A stretch of 64,000 nucleotides of DNA from Sorghum bicolor (GCF_000003195.3 NC_012870.2:35404741-35468740), one strand, 5' to 3'. Counted from the first letter of the stretch, positions 44,203 through 57,746 are shown. The notes: generated by a model from the letters alone, not told the origin. Numbers and translations: made by a program.

Positions 44203-45388
44203 AGTGTTGACTGTAGGACGTATGCCTAGGTAGCACTGGTCGATTAGAAAAGTTTATTTTGCTATGAAACTATTTTTGCACCTCCTTGACCATTGATTTT
44301 ACTATTTCTCATCCTTGTCACATTGCCTCTCCTCCTTGATAGCTACCTTTGAGCTATTACTTTTTATCTCCTTGATTTTTTTTTGATTTACTAAAGTTTT
44401 CTGATCTCACCTTATTCAAATTTGCGATGGCCTTTCATCATCTATAATCCACTCTTTAGGATGCCTACCAGTTGAACAGAACGAAACATAGATTCGATGA
44501 TGTGATGTGTGCTTGTCTTGCTTGATGTGTTGTTTGTGTGTCATCTCTGTTCTTGTGTTTTAGAGGAGGAATGAAAGGTACCATCTTGAGTAGTAGCACA
44601 ATCTTGTTAAGTGGGGTAGCGTCCGCTATCGTCATCTATCTCATGTATCTCAAGTTTCAAGACATAAAGATCTAATAATCAATCTTTTCTATCTTATGAT
44701 CAATCTTAGCTTTCTTGTATACCTCTTTCTTTTATATCAAACTTTATCTTTTCTATCATCAATCATCATCCTCTTATGCTCTTTTGTTAGTCCTTGCCCC
44801 TTGATAATTTACTTTATAATATAATGATCTAAAGGTCAACTTCATCCTTTCAGTCTATTTTTCTTGTCATCGATCTTTGTGTTTCTTGTGACCCACCATT
44901 ATTTTTCTAAGTTGACCCTTGTTAGTCTACACTTATTTTACCAACTCTCATCATAGAGCTTCAAATAACATTGAAGAACCTACCTTCATTCTCCTTATCA
45001 ATCCTTGCTCATAATCTTTTATCATAAGTCTCATAAATCTTGAATCAAGGAATTGTGAGCATTGTAAGATGTATCTTTATCTTTTATATTATCTCTTACA
45101 AATCTTCACTCCTTAACTTTAAACTTCACAAGGTGAAGACCCAGTGATCAACCTTTATCCATCATTTTAACCTTAGTTGATCTTTCTTTTCCACCTATGT
45201 TGATCTTGAATCCTTTGACCTCATGTCATAAATCATGGATGAATCTTGAGAATAAATCTTTGACATCTTTGTCAATTTTTGTTAATCATTAATCCCTAAA
45301 TCATCTCGTCAAAAGTCTCAAAACAACCTTGATGATCACTTTTATCATTATCTCTAGTCTCTTCGAATCTCGGGACGAGATTCCTGTT
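44203..45388 (+). other. R8 internal region without coding content
   Basis: T- and C-rich, with many repeats of short words like ATCTT and CTTGAT. No frame of useful length and no gag or pol motif. It may supply packaging and priming signals only. Confidence 0.75.
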
Positions 45389-45402
45389 AAGTGGGGTAGA
45401 AT
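45389..45402 (+). other. R8 polypurine tract
   Basis: AAGTGGGGTAGAAT before TGTAACACCC. Confidence 0.8.
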
Positions 45403-48400
45403 TGTAACACCCAAAACTATGCTCCTTTCAAAATAGATGAAAGATTGATTTAGTTTTGTATTTGAGTGCTCATGAAAATATAAAAAAAATAATAAATTTG
45501 CTCTTTGTTCGGTACATCTTTATTCCTTGTTTTCCAGCCTATGCTTTCGTTTCGAGTTTTCCAATTTTTTTTCTGTAACCCAAATCACTCCTTTCAGTTC
45601 CTCAACCGTCAATCAATCTCTAAAAAGTTACCGGGAATTATTTCAGCATTTTCCTGAAACTCGTTTCACTTTTTTTTGTGAGCATAGTCTATTTTTTTAG
45701 ATGCTCCAAATAACCATATCATGAGCTCCAAATACTTTATTTGGTTTTCTCATGTTTCTTAATGTCTCTGAGATTTTCCCCATATTTTTGGAGCTTTCAG
45801 AATATTTTTCGCAGCTTACATAATAATTCTGGACTTTCTAGAATTATTTTATCCATGGAAATAATTAATTCCAAAAATAATAAATATCTCTTTATATTTT
45901 CCAACGCTCAAAGCCCAAGTGCAATAATACTAATAATTCCTAAAGACTCATGTCTTTATTTACTAATGGGCTTTAATAATTAATTAGGCCTATTAGTAAA
46001 GATGAAGGGTGCAACATCAATTAGTACCATATTGTTAGTTGATGTAGACGTAGAGAGTTTTTCTCCCTATATATATACCAACCCCATGGGCGAACCACAC
46101 CAAAATCACCGTAAAGAGTAATCTGTATCCACCACTAAAACCCCTGCAAGTCTATGCCCTAGTTGCCTCGTCCGGAGATGTATCTATCTGCGCAGCCGAC
46201 GATGTGAGGATATACGTGACAACCATATATTAGCTAGCTTGCTACCGTTGCCGATCTGACGACATGCATCTGCTACTGATCTCCATCGCGCACGTGAGGA
46301 GGAGACCATGTGATGCACTCGACTCCTGCCGCTTTTTGCTCCATGTTTGGCCCAGCCGTCGACGTCGTAGTTTCCTCCTCACAGGAGGTGAGAAAATGCA
46401 CACAAACCTTCTCTATCACATCTGCTTATATGAATCTAATCTTCCGTACAGAGCTGTTATTTGTTTCGTGGCAGTTGTATCATCTTTCGATCTGTATGTC
46501 CACAAGGCTGTCAATCGTCCTGTGTTCAATAGTCTTACAAGATAGCAGCTGAGTAAACCGGCTACTCTATGGTGCTGTCTCGCTGTTGCTTAAAGGATTC
46601 TTGTGAATTACCACAGCTATCAAGTTTACAAGCCGAAGCGTCCATGTTCCTGTGTATGGTGCACTCACAAGCAAGCACGAAGACACCTCAGCTTAGCAAT
46701 CCTACAAATTAAATGATCTTTATTGCTCGTAACTTGTTCGTTAGCAACAACATAAATTGATGTTCCTTACATCTGCTGGTCGATTAATAAAAAAAGGTCA
46801 GCGACACCTCTTTGTCTATTATTTTATTGATAAAATATGGTGCTGATGTCATGCCTTGTCATTCATGCATGACAAATCTTTGTTCTCTACTCAATCCTCA
46901 ATCAAGATTTTGTACCTTTCTTATGCATCGTGAGGTTGCTCAGATTGTCATTCAGTCTCCATAGTTATATATGCTCGCCGCCATTATTTTATCTTAGTCG
47001 CTTTAGCCCCGCTTCATATTTTTTCTGCGTCACAGCTGAATCGATGTAGTCTACTGTACGACAACAACATTTAGTATGATTTGTGTTTTCTAAAATTTTA
47101 GTTAAAATATTAATATTGATTAATCTCTGTTCGCACTACATTCCAAAATAAAAACAACATAGAGATTAATTAACAATCATCTTTTTATGCACCACTATTA
47201 ACTTGACAGCAAAATAAATATGTTTTTAAATTAAAATTTGACTTAGTTTAATAACATGTCATAAACAATACGATTAAATATTCTCACATGCTTATTTTAT
47301 TTACAACATAAGGTTTGAATCTCTTAAATGATAAGACTTGTGTTTATGAATAAATATAATTAGGTTTAACTTGACCTTTAAAATTAAATATGTTAGGATT
47401 AATCTGAATTAATGCTACTCATAGTTTTTCTTAATTGATATAAATCAAGCTTGTAGGTGTTTCTTCTATAATATAAAACTCATGGTAGTCTTTTCTTCTA
47501 ATGGTATCCTCATTGTCGGTGTTTCTTACGATCTCATAGCCCTAGCTCTCTTTTAGCATATTTGTCCTTTATCTTGTATGGTGTATTGTTCTTAGTTGTT
47601 CTATTTGTTGCTTGTATGTTTGCCTATATGTGGTGCTTGATACGAGTAGACGAGAACTGTTTGTGGACGTTGAAGATTAGAAGATGATGACCAAAAGCTG
47701 ATGGTGTGAAAATTAAGCAAGTATTTAAGGCAAGTATAACTTGGGACCATCCTTGTTACCTATACACTTATAATTACACATATATCATATGCATGTGTTC
47801 ACCTTGACAACCCTAGTGAAATCATAGTTGCTTGCTATCTTGAATTCCTTGATACCAATTTGGATATGCATTTGGGTAGTTTTTGCTAGTGCTTGATTAT
47901 TAATCCATGATCTTGTAACAAGAATATTTGGATATACAATAAGCAATAAAATAAGCTTTCTAACAACTTGAATATAAAGGGTGGAAAGAACTCTAGCTTT
48001 TGCTAGATTGATCTTGACCGTCCGTAAGGACTTATCCCTTGGAAAAAGCTGGGACAACTCGTACAACCATGAGGGCTATAATGGCTCTGGCTTTAGCTCA
48101 GTATGAGGACCTTTTCTAGCTTGTTAGAGGTTACCCGAAAGGGCGCTAGAGGGGCTGAACCGACACGGGTATAGTGCGAGCCCATGTCCCTATGTGTATA
48201 GGCTACGCGTCATTGTGCTATTCGGAAGGGGGTATCTATATCTGCTCTTGAAGGAAACCTTGCGGCCCTAACATGTTAGACGAACTTTTGAAAGGCTTCA
48301 TAGTGATCCCTGCCGACATTCCTTGGTAGTGGGTTAAGAGGCTGATCACCTCGGGCGAAAGGGTAAATAACGACTTATGGGTAAAGATGTACAACCTCTG

Positions 48401-49014
48401 CAGAGCGTTAAATCTGGTATACTAGCCGTGCCGACGGATACGGGCGGCCGGAAAACTGACGGAATAGATAGACACTGATGAACATGATTAATGATGATAA
48501 AGGATGGTTTATTATGTTGTTTATATGTGTTATTCTTTATTCTTGTGTACATTGATCATGTGGTTATGGGATTAATTATGCTAACTTCACATTTGCTATC
48601 TAATTATGAATATGTTATCTACATATAAAAGCTAAATGCAGTCAAACCAGTGTCAGCTTTTTGAGCCTCATGAACCCCTGGTTATACTTGTTGAGTACGA
48701 TATGTGCTCACTCTTGCTATTTCCCACCACTCCAATTTACTAGTAAGAGTTATCAGAGGGGCGAAGGAGTTACGAAGGACGTTCTCAGGATACAAGAAGT
48801 GCTAGCACATGTTACCCCCAGTCAACCGTCCCTGTGAAGATTGAGCCTGAAGATTAGTTACCCTTCCGCTATACTCTGATGTAAGTGTTAATTATAAGTA
48901 TGCTTCCGCTATATAACATTGTTTTTGATACTATTGCTTCTGTTGTTGTATGTGTGGACTTCGTGGGCACACATATGGCTAGCCTGGTTTTGTTCTTTAA
49001 AACCGGGTGTGACA
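45403..49014 (+). repeat. R8 3' LTR, 3612 bp
   Basis: TGTAACACCC to GGGTGTGACA, TATA-like run at 46068-46077, followed by the AAGAT duplication. Confidence 0.93.
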
Positions 49015-49019
49015 AAGAT

Positions 49020-49973
49020 TTTCAAAGATAAAATTCTCGAGAATTCTAGCATCTCTAGGAACAGATAAACAACAACTCAACCTTCCCATATCATATCAGT
49101 TAACGACGTAGACTTTAGATCAAGTACTCTTCCCACAAGTTTAGGTTTAGAGCAAATCTTAATTTATACCAGTCATGCCTAAACTTGAGAGAAATTTCAC
49201 TTTTGAGAACTAGTCATGACAGAGCAACTATTCATCATTTCCATCTGAGAGCTTATCATGAGAGTTCATAGCAAACTTTATTTATTTATTTAGCAAACTA
49301 AGAAAAGTTATATATATAAGCACAAAATCTTTATTTGGATTTTTTATGATTATGCATCTTTTTATTATTGAGTAAAGTATAAACATAAGTAGAAACACTT
49401 AGCTGGATAAATGGGGGTGCTCTCCCCCAAGCTGGATTTTGACGTAATTTCTTCTGATGTAGCTAGCAGGTGGCGGAGGTGTATTTGAATGTCGGTAGCA
49501 CCCTGACAGCGATTAGAATGTCCTCCGTCTGCCAGTCTTCTTTGGTCCTTGAATTCTGTGGAGCTCAAATAGACAACAAAGCTTTGTGGAACTAGTTAAG
49601 TGTCAGCATAAAATCTCTTAGCCATTATCATATTGAGCTTCCTCTAATAAATATTACTCTCTTTGGTAGGATGATAAATTTATTTTTATATTTTCATTTC
49701 TATAGAACAGGAATATATTTATTTTATTTTTACACCACCACAGTGAATGTACTTATGGGTTTTATGCCACGAGCATACTCACATGGGGCTTAGTATTTTT
49801 AACATTTTTATTTTCTTTTCAAAATAGCATGATTAACTAATAAGCTATTTAAGGAAAGTAAGTAATTAAAGGGAAAAGGGAATGCAGAAAGGATAAATAT
49901 GGATAACTACCGATTTTAACTTTCGGCGAGGGTTCAATGTTTTAAGTCTTCTGAACAAGACTTCTCACTGTGT
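49020..49973 (-). other. R7 3' noncoding tract, part next to the coding side
   Basis: Continues the tract after R8. The G-rich hairpin is at 49414-49434 (minus AGCTTGGGGGAGAGCACCCCC). Aligns with 1330-2113 of R3. No reading frame supported. Confidence 0.75.
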
Positions 49974-51281
49974 TCATTCTTCAGGTGCGGACCTTGACGT
50001 CTGCACCTCTTGATACGGTGTCACCCATGTTCGTCGTTTGCCCAGCAGTTCAAAGTGCGGTGTTGGCAGCATCCTGCTCAGTGTGTTTGTGCTCGTAGAT
50101 CCAGGTCCTTCACTTGGTAAAGTCTGGGACTTGAAAAATCCTCCATGTTTCTCAAAATGTGTCCTGCTCATAGAGACAAGACAGAGATCAAGTGCATGGG
50201 CCCTTGTGGAAGCTTCTCATTCGTAGTGGTTGTGTATCGTGTTTGTGGCACCCTCCATGGATCATCTCTTATGAGCTACGTCTTCCTTGTGTAAATTGTT
50301 AAACTTCATGTGTCCCTCTCCTTGTCTCCAATGTGAGTTTATCTCAGGACTTCCCAGGTTGATATTGAAAGTTTTCCTACAGGGGTTAGTCCGACAAAAT
50401 ATACCAATATCTACTCAAGCAGTTTTTAGTTCAATAACCAAAATAGACTCCATGTCTAATTAGATTAAGGAAGGCTGTTTAACCTAAGCACCATGCTTAA
50501 TTTAAAAGCCAATAGAAGTATGTGCAGTTCTTCCAAACTAACACTTAGTATGATAAACAAAGGTAGCGTGATGGCATTTATAGAGATCTACTCAAGTGGA
50601 GATGAAGTAGTGTGATTAGTATTTAACAAATTGAGCATGTCTCAAGGGACAACCAACATAGCAACATGGCAAAGGATGTTTTTATGTAAAGTACTCCCCC
50701 AAACTTGAATTTTGCAAAATTTAAGTTTGGATGAATTTAGTTCAATGTTGTATGATGATTGGTTGGACATACCTTGTGCTTGTCATTCATCCGATCTTCT
50801 TGCTCCAATCCTGGAAAGGTTAGTGACAAGAATACCCGAAGGAATATTTTTACAATTATCCTTATATGCTCAATACACAAGGTAATGTTGCAAATAATTA
50901 AAAGCTCATGTTACGATCTGATCAGTGCTTATTTTAGGACACTAAGCTTGTCCTTGGGAAACCATCAATTTATGTCGGCGAAGTGGTTTCCCTTCCAACG
51001 CTGACCTATATCAAGATCAACTCAACGAGATCTGCAATATTTATTATAGACATATGCATCGACAACCGCCCTTTTAAAGTTTTTATAAATAGAAAGGAAG
51101 AGGGGGTTGGAGATCTCAAATGTGGTGATGTTGGAGAGACCAATAGATTGGGAAGATGTTGCATATGAGCATGGAGTAAATGAAGTGGCTATGAAATAAA
51201 TTTCATGCTCATTAATGTTATCTTCGTCTCCAATCTGAATGTTCGGAGTTTCTCCTGGATTGGTCTCACCTATATCCTCTT
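49974..51281 (-). other. R7 internal noncoding region shared with R9
   Basis: No convincing frame. Aligns on the minus strand with 58600-60155 of R9. Around 51080 it has a TATA-like TATTTATAAAAA after a CT-rich stretch, the same as 58723-58734. This could be a remnant of an internal promoter but lacks the GC palindrome of R6. Confidence 0.6.
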
Positions 51282-52133
51282 CTATAGCTGGATGATCTCA
51301 TCCTCAAATGGAGTCAAGAACTCACCATTTGAAATTGAGCCAAAGTCAGAATCCATTAAGGCTTCTTCCTTGTCCATCCATTCTACACATTCTAGCCATT
51401 TAGAACTTGTGATCAGGAAAGGGGAGGTGTTAGAATTTTCTATATGGCTTAGCTCTCCTTCACTTGATATGTCATCCTCGACTTCTTCATAACAGGAACC
51501 AGGACATTCTCTAAGAGAACCATTACTGCAAGAACTTGGATTATCCCTGCTTGAAGGTTTCTTATGGAACCAAAAGTCTAAACCATCAGTATCTGAAAGA
51601 TTTAAGGTCGGAATTCCTTCCTCCCTTTGAGAATTTTGGGGTATTGATGGTTTAGGATCGGTAGCTAAAGTTTGGGATTGAAGTGGTTGTGATCTGGCTA
51701 CCAAAACTTCTTCTTCTTTGTCTAGGAACTAGTTCTTTCTCTTTCTCAGGGATATAAAAGCTAGGAGACTTTCCGCTCATTAAATCAATCAAATTCCAAG
51801 CTTCACTAGCGGATAGGTGGTGGAAAGATCCTCTGGAGGCTGTATTCAATGTTTGCTTATTTTCCATACTAAGGCCCTCAAAAAAGTGAATTAGAAGAAC
51901 TTCTCATCGGCCATGCCTTCTATGCGAAGGAGGTCACAGACTCTATAAAACTCTCTTAGGTGTGTGTATGGGTTTTCCTCACCTTCTCCTGAGAAAGGTT
52001 GTTTTTGAACAAATTCTATGTATTCGGGGTCTATCTCAAAACTAGATGCTATGATAGGCTTTGAAGATTTTGGTGGTTCGAGATGTGTGCTTGTAGCTCC
52101 ATGAAATTCATAGATAGACATGTTTGAATTCAT
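51282..52133 (-). pseudogene. R7 gag fragment with internal deletion
   Basis: Starts MNSNMSIYEFHGATST on the minus strand, includes ENPYTHLREFYRVCDLLRIEG and then jumps, at about 51895, to LLIHFFEGLSMENKQTLNTA. The central capsid core (FPFSL...ARQWY) is missing. Two frame changes follow, near 51700 and 51870. The C-terminal part is acidic and Ser-rich (EVEDDISSEGELSHIENSN, ECVEWMDKEEALMDSD). No zinc knuckle. The same gag type as R6. A particle protein cannot be made from it. Confidence 0.8.
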
Positions 52134-52262
52134 GATAGACCAGAGATCAAAGATTAGATAAGAAGAAAGAATATCAGAGATGAGGCAAAGGATAAAAGGA
52201 AATATATATATATATATTTTAGAAAATGATTAAGCTAGTTCGCAGTCAACTCAGCAACCGTC

Positions 52263-52280
52263 TCCCCGGCAACGGCGCCA
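52263..52280 (-). other. R7 primer-binding site (tRNA-Asp)
   Basis: Minus strand TGGCGCCGTTGCCGGGGA, 18 of 18, 8 bases from the LTR. Confidence 0.93.
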
Positions 52281-52288
52281 AAAATGCT

Positions 52289-53629
52289 TGTTGACACTTG
52301 CTAACACCACTTGAATACTAGGTTGTTATCCTCAGCATGGCACTAGAGTGTACTATGGTATTTATACGCACACAGATAAATCCGCAAGCGCACGAATACC
52401 GTTGTAGTTTTTACCCGGTTAAAGGTTTTATCGTATCCACAGGGAAACGGGAGAACTGATCTACGCTCTAACTTAACCTAGATAGATAGGTAGGTGTAAA
52501 TAGGAAAGATGGTAGAATTGAATAAGAACAATATTAAAGGTAAGATAACAATGGGTGATAATATGGGAATAGAGAGTAAAGCAATCTAGTATATGGGCGA
52601 TGGTAGCAGAATAGAGAGGATAACTATGGTTTCTCTACTTCAAAGGGATATGTCTATGTTTGGGACGAACCACGTGATAAGAATACACCACAATGGATGC
52701 TTATCCATAAGCCGATAAACCCTACCCATCCTGCTAACAGGAGGTGGACTATAGGGGACCAACGTAACTGTCACCTACGTGGCCTACCACACGATCCAGC
52801 TAAACAGGGGATATCCACAAGTAATCAAGGTCTAAGCACCACGCTTACACCTGTACTACAACTCTAACCTATAGGGTCCTATAGATTAGAAGTACTCAAA
52901 AGAGTTGTGAGCCAAAACATACATGATTAGTAATTACATAATGAATTAGAAGTAGATTACCAGAGTCATCCCATGAGCAAGCTTGATTTGAGCTTGATCA
53001 TGGCGAAGTACAACCGGAGGAAGAACCGACAGGCCGGCCTCTCCTCCAATCCTCCCTCGCTCTCCATCTTGCTACTATCTAGATCTACTCTAGTTTAGAG
53101 ATGAGAGGAGAGCTCTCATCTCCAAACCCTAGCTTTTGCTCTGTCTATGAATAATGAATAATGATCAAGGGGTGCCTCCACCAGGGGCCAGGGGGTCTGC
53201 TTATATAGTCCCCTCAAGTGAATCTGGGCCGTCGGATCAAACCGACATTGATTGAACGGTTATTCTTGATCCTTTAGGTCGATGGAGCATAATCCCCGAA
53301 GTGAGTCCTGATTGGACACTGTAGTTGGGCGGGCGCCCAAGGGGGGAGGGCGGGCGCCATGCCCCCGAGCCCACTCGGCCTCCCGTTCGTTCCCATGGCT
53401 TCTGGAGTCTTCTAGATGGTAGAAAATTGCGCAACACGTTAATATCTCTTTGTAAACCCGACGTGTGGGCCTTTCTTCCGTATTTCCTGATAACCCCCTA
53501 CAGAAATAGACAAACACCAAAACTCATGGAATTCTGTCAGATAAAACCCTAAGTCTGGGTGTTGGTTGCATTTGGATCCTTTTCTTTATTTATTTGATGA
53601 TTATATTTGGTACTTAAGGACCGTCAACA
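52289..53629 (-). repeat. R7 5' LTR, 1341 bp
   Basis: Minus-strand ends TGTTGACGGTCC and GCAAGTGTCAACA. GGGCGCCCGCCC-type palindromes near 53328-53357, TATA box at 53201-53207 and conserved U5 block near 52380-52425. Confidence 0.93.
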
Positions 53630-54565
53630 CACCTCGGCAGCTGTCATCTACGCCAGTGCTGCCAAGATCAGTTTTTACATCAAAGGGAGGGAGGAGACGT
53701 TTTCCTCCAAGAACAAGACTACACAAATCCCAGAGCAATGCCGACATGAACCAAGGAAGACGATCATTAGGAGGAACAGTAACAAGCAAGTGTGGACCGA
53801 GTCAGCTAAGATGGTCACTGCAGTTCATGGAGGTCAAGATCATCGACTCAAGTCACCGTTTCTGACCAAGAAGGACGACCCAGGTATGCCAAGCATCCAT
53901 TGCTCCATCAATGGGTACAACTTCTACAAGACACTTTGCGACACTGAATCGGGCGTCAACATAATAGCCGCAATCACCTATCGGCTCTTGTTCGGAACCA
54001 TGCCCTTAAAACCAACATACATTCAGCTCCAGATGGCAGATCAGACATTCCGAAAGGTTCAAGGTATAGTAACTGATATCCCTGTCAAAATAGATGATCA
54101 TTTTGTCCATACAGACTTTCAGGTTATTGACATGGGAGAAGACGAGTACGATCCACCCATCATCCTTGGGAGACCTTTCCTCAGCACCGTTAAAGCAATA
54201 ATCTACATTGGAATTGGAGAAGTCCACATGCACTTCCCCTCAAAGAAGGTACGCCTCTATTTTACTGACCCTAACTATATAGTTGAAGACTTTAAGCAGG
54301 ACAGGACAAGAAGAAGATGATGCAACCGCAACTAGAGGAGGCAAATCATCAAGGACAGATGGGCAGACTACGAAGGAGAAGTAGTAAGGTCTGAAGACAT
54401 ACAGCTTGAACAGAATTATCCTGAGGAGACCGTAGCACTGAGTCAGATGTGGAGAGAGAAGATAACAATACACAAAGAAAAGGCGCTGCCGGAAGCACCG
54501 ACTACGCCACCCAATGAATCCTAGGACAACTGAGAAATACCAAACGCCTTGCCAAGAGGTAAACT
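53630..54565 (+). pseudogene. R5 end of first protease, second retropepsin-like domain and tail
   Basis: Begins with the CACCT duplication and resumes R5 with AVIYASAAKISFYIKGREET (end of first protease). The second domain follows in frame: MPSIHCSINGYNFYKTLCDT, then ESGVNII, and PPIILGRPFLSTVKAII. Stops begin at 54318 in the basic stretch, after which the tail (ETVALSQMWREKITIHKEKA) is still readable. The active site here is D-T-E-S, Glu in place of Gly. Same order as R3. Confidence 0.85.
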
Positions 54566-56543
54566 TGGTAGTTATCTTTTTTCCTTTCAATTATTTCAAA
54601 TAGTTTGCTTAGTTAATTATGTTCATACTATTCTAAAAAGAAAATAAAAATGTTTAAAAATAGTAAGCCCCATGTGAGTATAAGAGTGGCATAAAACCCA
54701 TAAGTACATTAACTGTGGTGGCATAAAAATAAAATAAATATTTTTTCTACTTTATAAAATGAAAATATAAAAATAGAGAGTAACACTTATTGAGGAAGCT
54801 CAACATGACAAAGGCTATATATTTATGCTAACACCTAGTTCCACAAAGCTTTGTTGTCTATTTGAGCTCCAGAAAATTCAATGATCAAGAAGACTAGGAG
54901 ATGGAGGACATTCTAATCGCTGTTAGGGTGCTGCCGACTTTCAAATACACCTCTGCCACCTGCTAGCTACATGAGAAGAAATTACGTCAAAATTCAGCTT
55001 GGGCGAGAGCACCCCCATTTATCCCGCTAAGTATTTCTATCTATCTATATACTTATACTATATTAAAATATAAATATACATAACCAAGAAAAACCAAATA
55101 AAGATTTTGTGCTTATATATATCTTTTGCTTAGTGTGCTTAATAAATAAATAAAGTGGCTATGCTAAACTAAATCTTAATAATAAAACTCTAACATGGAT
55201 ATGATGAATAGTTGCTCTGCCTAATTTTCAAAATTAAAGTTCTCTCTAGTTTAGATATAAGTGTTATAATTTAAAGCTTGCTCTAATCCTGAACTTGTGG
55301 GACGAGAACTTGATCTGAAATCTAAGTTGTTAACGGATATGATATGGGAAGGTTGAGCTGTTGATTATTTGTTCCTAGAGATGCTAGAATTCTGGAGAAT
55401 TTTATCTTTGAAAATATTTACAATAACACATGATGAGTTTCTGTATGATGAGAGTTTAAATTCCTACCACAGCCATATATACATGCTTGCTAGACTTTGA
55501 GCCACACGTTTACTTTTTACTGCTTATGAGCATTGAGTGTGGTCAAGCTGTGTAGACCCTTAGGAGCTTGTCATGTGGTTAAATCAAGATTTACTTGCAC
55601 GTTCACTCACATGCTGCTGCTCCGGAAGTACGCATCCACTATATCCACCCATTTCAATCTCCAGAACCAGCTAAAAATATTCTACTCCTAATCCGGGAGA
55701 GAATAGCCAAAAATATTTCTGTTTACCCCTGTGAAATAAATACTCAAGTTATCTTCGTTACTGCCACTTGCTATATTATTTCAGGAGATGAGTGCTCTAA
55801 AAAAAGAAAAGACAAAGATACGAGGAAATAAAAAGGGGCAAGTGCCCGGAACCTCGAAAGAAAATAAAAAGTGAGACGAGAGGTAAAAATGGACAAGTGT
55901 CTGACAGTAGAATTAGGGGTACAAGATACCCACCTGAGAGAAAAAAAAGAAATATAGAGCATCTCATTCTCCTCAAAAAGTTTCAAAAGAGTAAGGGAGG
56001 TATGTATCCCCTCAGAAGAGCACAAGTAGAATTAGACTTTCACCATTGTTATCACCATCATCACCATTCACCATTCATTCGCCACACATGCACATCTTGA
56101 TTTGACTTATTGACTTGTTTCTTTGGATCCATGGTTTGACTATACAATAAATGTCTTGTAAGTATGTATACTTTATCTCCCACCTATGAGCTCCAGATAT
56201 AAAAGCCTTATTAGAATAGGGTGAGAGAGAAGGCAATGTCACTATGCCGTATACCACAAATACTACATACTTTTAGAGAAGGCATATACCATCACTGCCT
56301 TGGTAAGGATCCAGAAATACCACAAAAGAGAGACTAAAGAGAGTCATACAAGGAATCTCTGAGTTTTATTTGAAAATCTACAAAAACTCCAGAGCTATAG
56401 CTGATCAAGAATAAGAGACATGGCACTTGAATAGACCGTTCTATCTTTTAACTACTCAAGACAGAAGTGACGGTTACAAGTCCCATGGTGGAAGGTAAAA
56501 TGAATAAGTTTTAAGTCTTGACAGTTTACTCTAACTCAGAGAC
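54566..56543 (+). other. R5 3' noncoding tract, cut by R9
   Basis: No supported frame. G-rich hairpin at 54996-55016 carries one interrupting change (GGGCG). It ends at CAGAGAC against R9; in R9 the equivalent sequence continues another ~110 bp to its polypurine tract. Confidence 0.8.
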
Positions 56544-57746
56544 TGTTGACGGTCCTTAAGTATCAAATTTAATTATCAAGTAAACAAAGAAAAGGATCCA
56601 AATGAAATCAACATCTAGACTTAGGGTTTTATCTGACAGAATTCCACGAGTTTTGGTGTTTGTCTATTTCTGCAGGGGGTTATCAGGAAATAAGGAAGAA
56701 AGGCCCACATGTCAGGATTACATAGAGATATCAACGCACTGCGCAATTTTCTATCATCTAGAAGACTCCAGAAGCCACGGGAAGGAAGCGGAGGCCGAAC
56801 GGGGCCAGGCCCAGGGCGCCCGCCCTGGTGACCTGGGTGCCCGCCCCCTGTTGGATGCCAATCAGGACTCTCTTCGCACGGGATGTTCCACCGACCTATT
56901 GGATCGAGGAAAACATAGTACCACCTCGCCTACCGACCCAAAAACGCATAGAGGAGGAGGACTATATAAGGAGACTCCCCAGGCCCCTGGAGGAGACAAT
57001 AAATTATCATAGAGATTGAGGGGTGCCCTCGAAGGAAAACCTCTTCTCTAATTAATATTTCTTTTTAGGCTTAGCAACCAATGTAAAGTAGAAATAGATC
57101 TTCTAGTTTCTACTAGATTGAGAGAGATAGAGTGGAGGTGTAGATCGGAGGAAGGCCGGCCTGTCGGTGTCTACTTCGAGTTGTACCTACGGGATCAAGT
57201 CTCCCAACCCGAGGCTTGCTTCTAAGATTCTTCAGTAATTCGACTTCTAATTCTAGTAAGTTCTTGTTTTATTGTTCTTTGGTTTATGAGTTTAATCCTC
57301 TTCCGGTTGAGTATTAGAGTAATCACTTGCTAGCGTAAACATGGTGTTTAGGCTAGGGTACTCATAGATATCCCCTGACTAGCTGGACCGTGGTAGTAGC
57401 GAGGAACGTGAAATTTCCGAGTTACCTTTGTATCCCATATCTTGTTAGCAGGACGGGTAGGTTTATAGGTGCGGGTCGAACATCCTTTGTGTTGTCTAAA
57501 TTCTGTGAGCCTCCCCAATAGAACAGTAGATCATCCTTACCAAGGTTAGAACGAGACTACGGTTGCAGTCTTCTCTATACATCACTCACATCGAGAAACA
57601 TTCTTTGTAGCCTAAAGGGATAGTAGCAATAGATTTGGTTAGTTAGATGCACCCTTTCTCCCAGTGGTAAAAATATAAATACGATACTCTGGAAAACCTC
57701 CGTGTGCTTGCGGATCATTTCCTTATTGCGTTACCAAATATCAACA
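56544..57746 (+). repeat. R9 5' LTR, 1203 bp
   Basis: TGTTGACGGTCC to ATATCAACA. R6-type U3 with GC palindromes near 56814-56843 (the second altered) and TATA box at 56963-56969. Slightly shorter than the R6 LTR: part of the U5 block near 57698 is missing. Confidence 0.92.

Larger units (their letters stand above)
40595..49014 (+). mobile_element. R8: large-LTR non-coding derivative (LARD-like), Tekay/Del-related
   Basis: 8420 bp between AAGAT duplications (40590-40594 and 49015-49019). Two LTRs of about 3.6 kb surround only 1215 bp that show no coding frame. tRNA-Met primer-binding site and a polypurine tract with the same preceding box as R4 (CGGGACGAGATTC versus CGAGGACGAGATTC) tie it to the R4 lineage. 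LTRs differ by about 1-2 percent by eye, so it is a fairly young insertion and needed proteins in trans. Confidence 0.93.
38035..53629 (-). mobile_element. R7: Athila-type non-autonomous element with deleted gag, split by R8
   Basis: Bounded by CACCT duplications in the first protease of R5. On the minus strand: 5' LTR (52289-53629), primer-binding site, gag fragment, long noncoding internal region, 3' noncoding tract interrupted by R8, polypurine tract and 3' LTR (38035-39345). No protease, RT or integrase. The internal region is shared with the left half of R9. The gag type is that of R6 (ENPYTHLREFYRVCDLLRIEG), so R6-like elements are the natural enzyme donors. Confidence 0.92.
25152..56543 (+). 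mobile_element. R5: Athila-type non-autonomous element, split by R6, R7 and R9
   Basis: Own sequence is 25152-27794, 37089-38034 (37089-37093 being the R6 duplication), 53630-56543 (53630-53634 being the R7 duplication). It belongs to the same family as R3: identical LTR length, the same gag-knuckle-protease-protease order and the same 3' tract. The coding region stays collinear across both insertions, which is strong evidence for nesting. The R9 insertion at 56544 cuts off its last ~0.15 kb and its 3' LTR, which lie beyond the window. The 5' flank is ATGAG (25147-25151). Confidence 0.92.

Noticed and set aside
40595..49014. R8 as two copies of a tandem duplication of host sequence
   Set aside because: TG...CA ends, a tRNA-Met primer site, a polypurine tract and the AAGAT duplication identify LTRs of one element.
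56544..57746. 56544 LTR as the 3' LTR of R5
   Set aside because: The preceding sequence lacks a polypurine tract and breaks off at CAGAGAC, while R9 shows the same tract continuing; the LTR sequence is R6-type, not R5-type.
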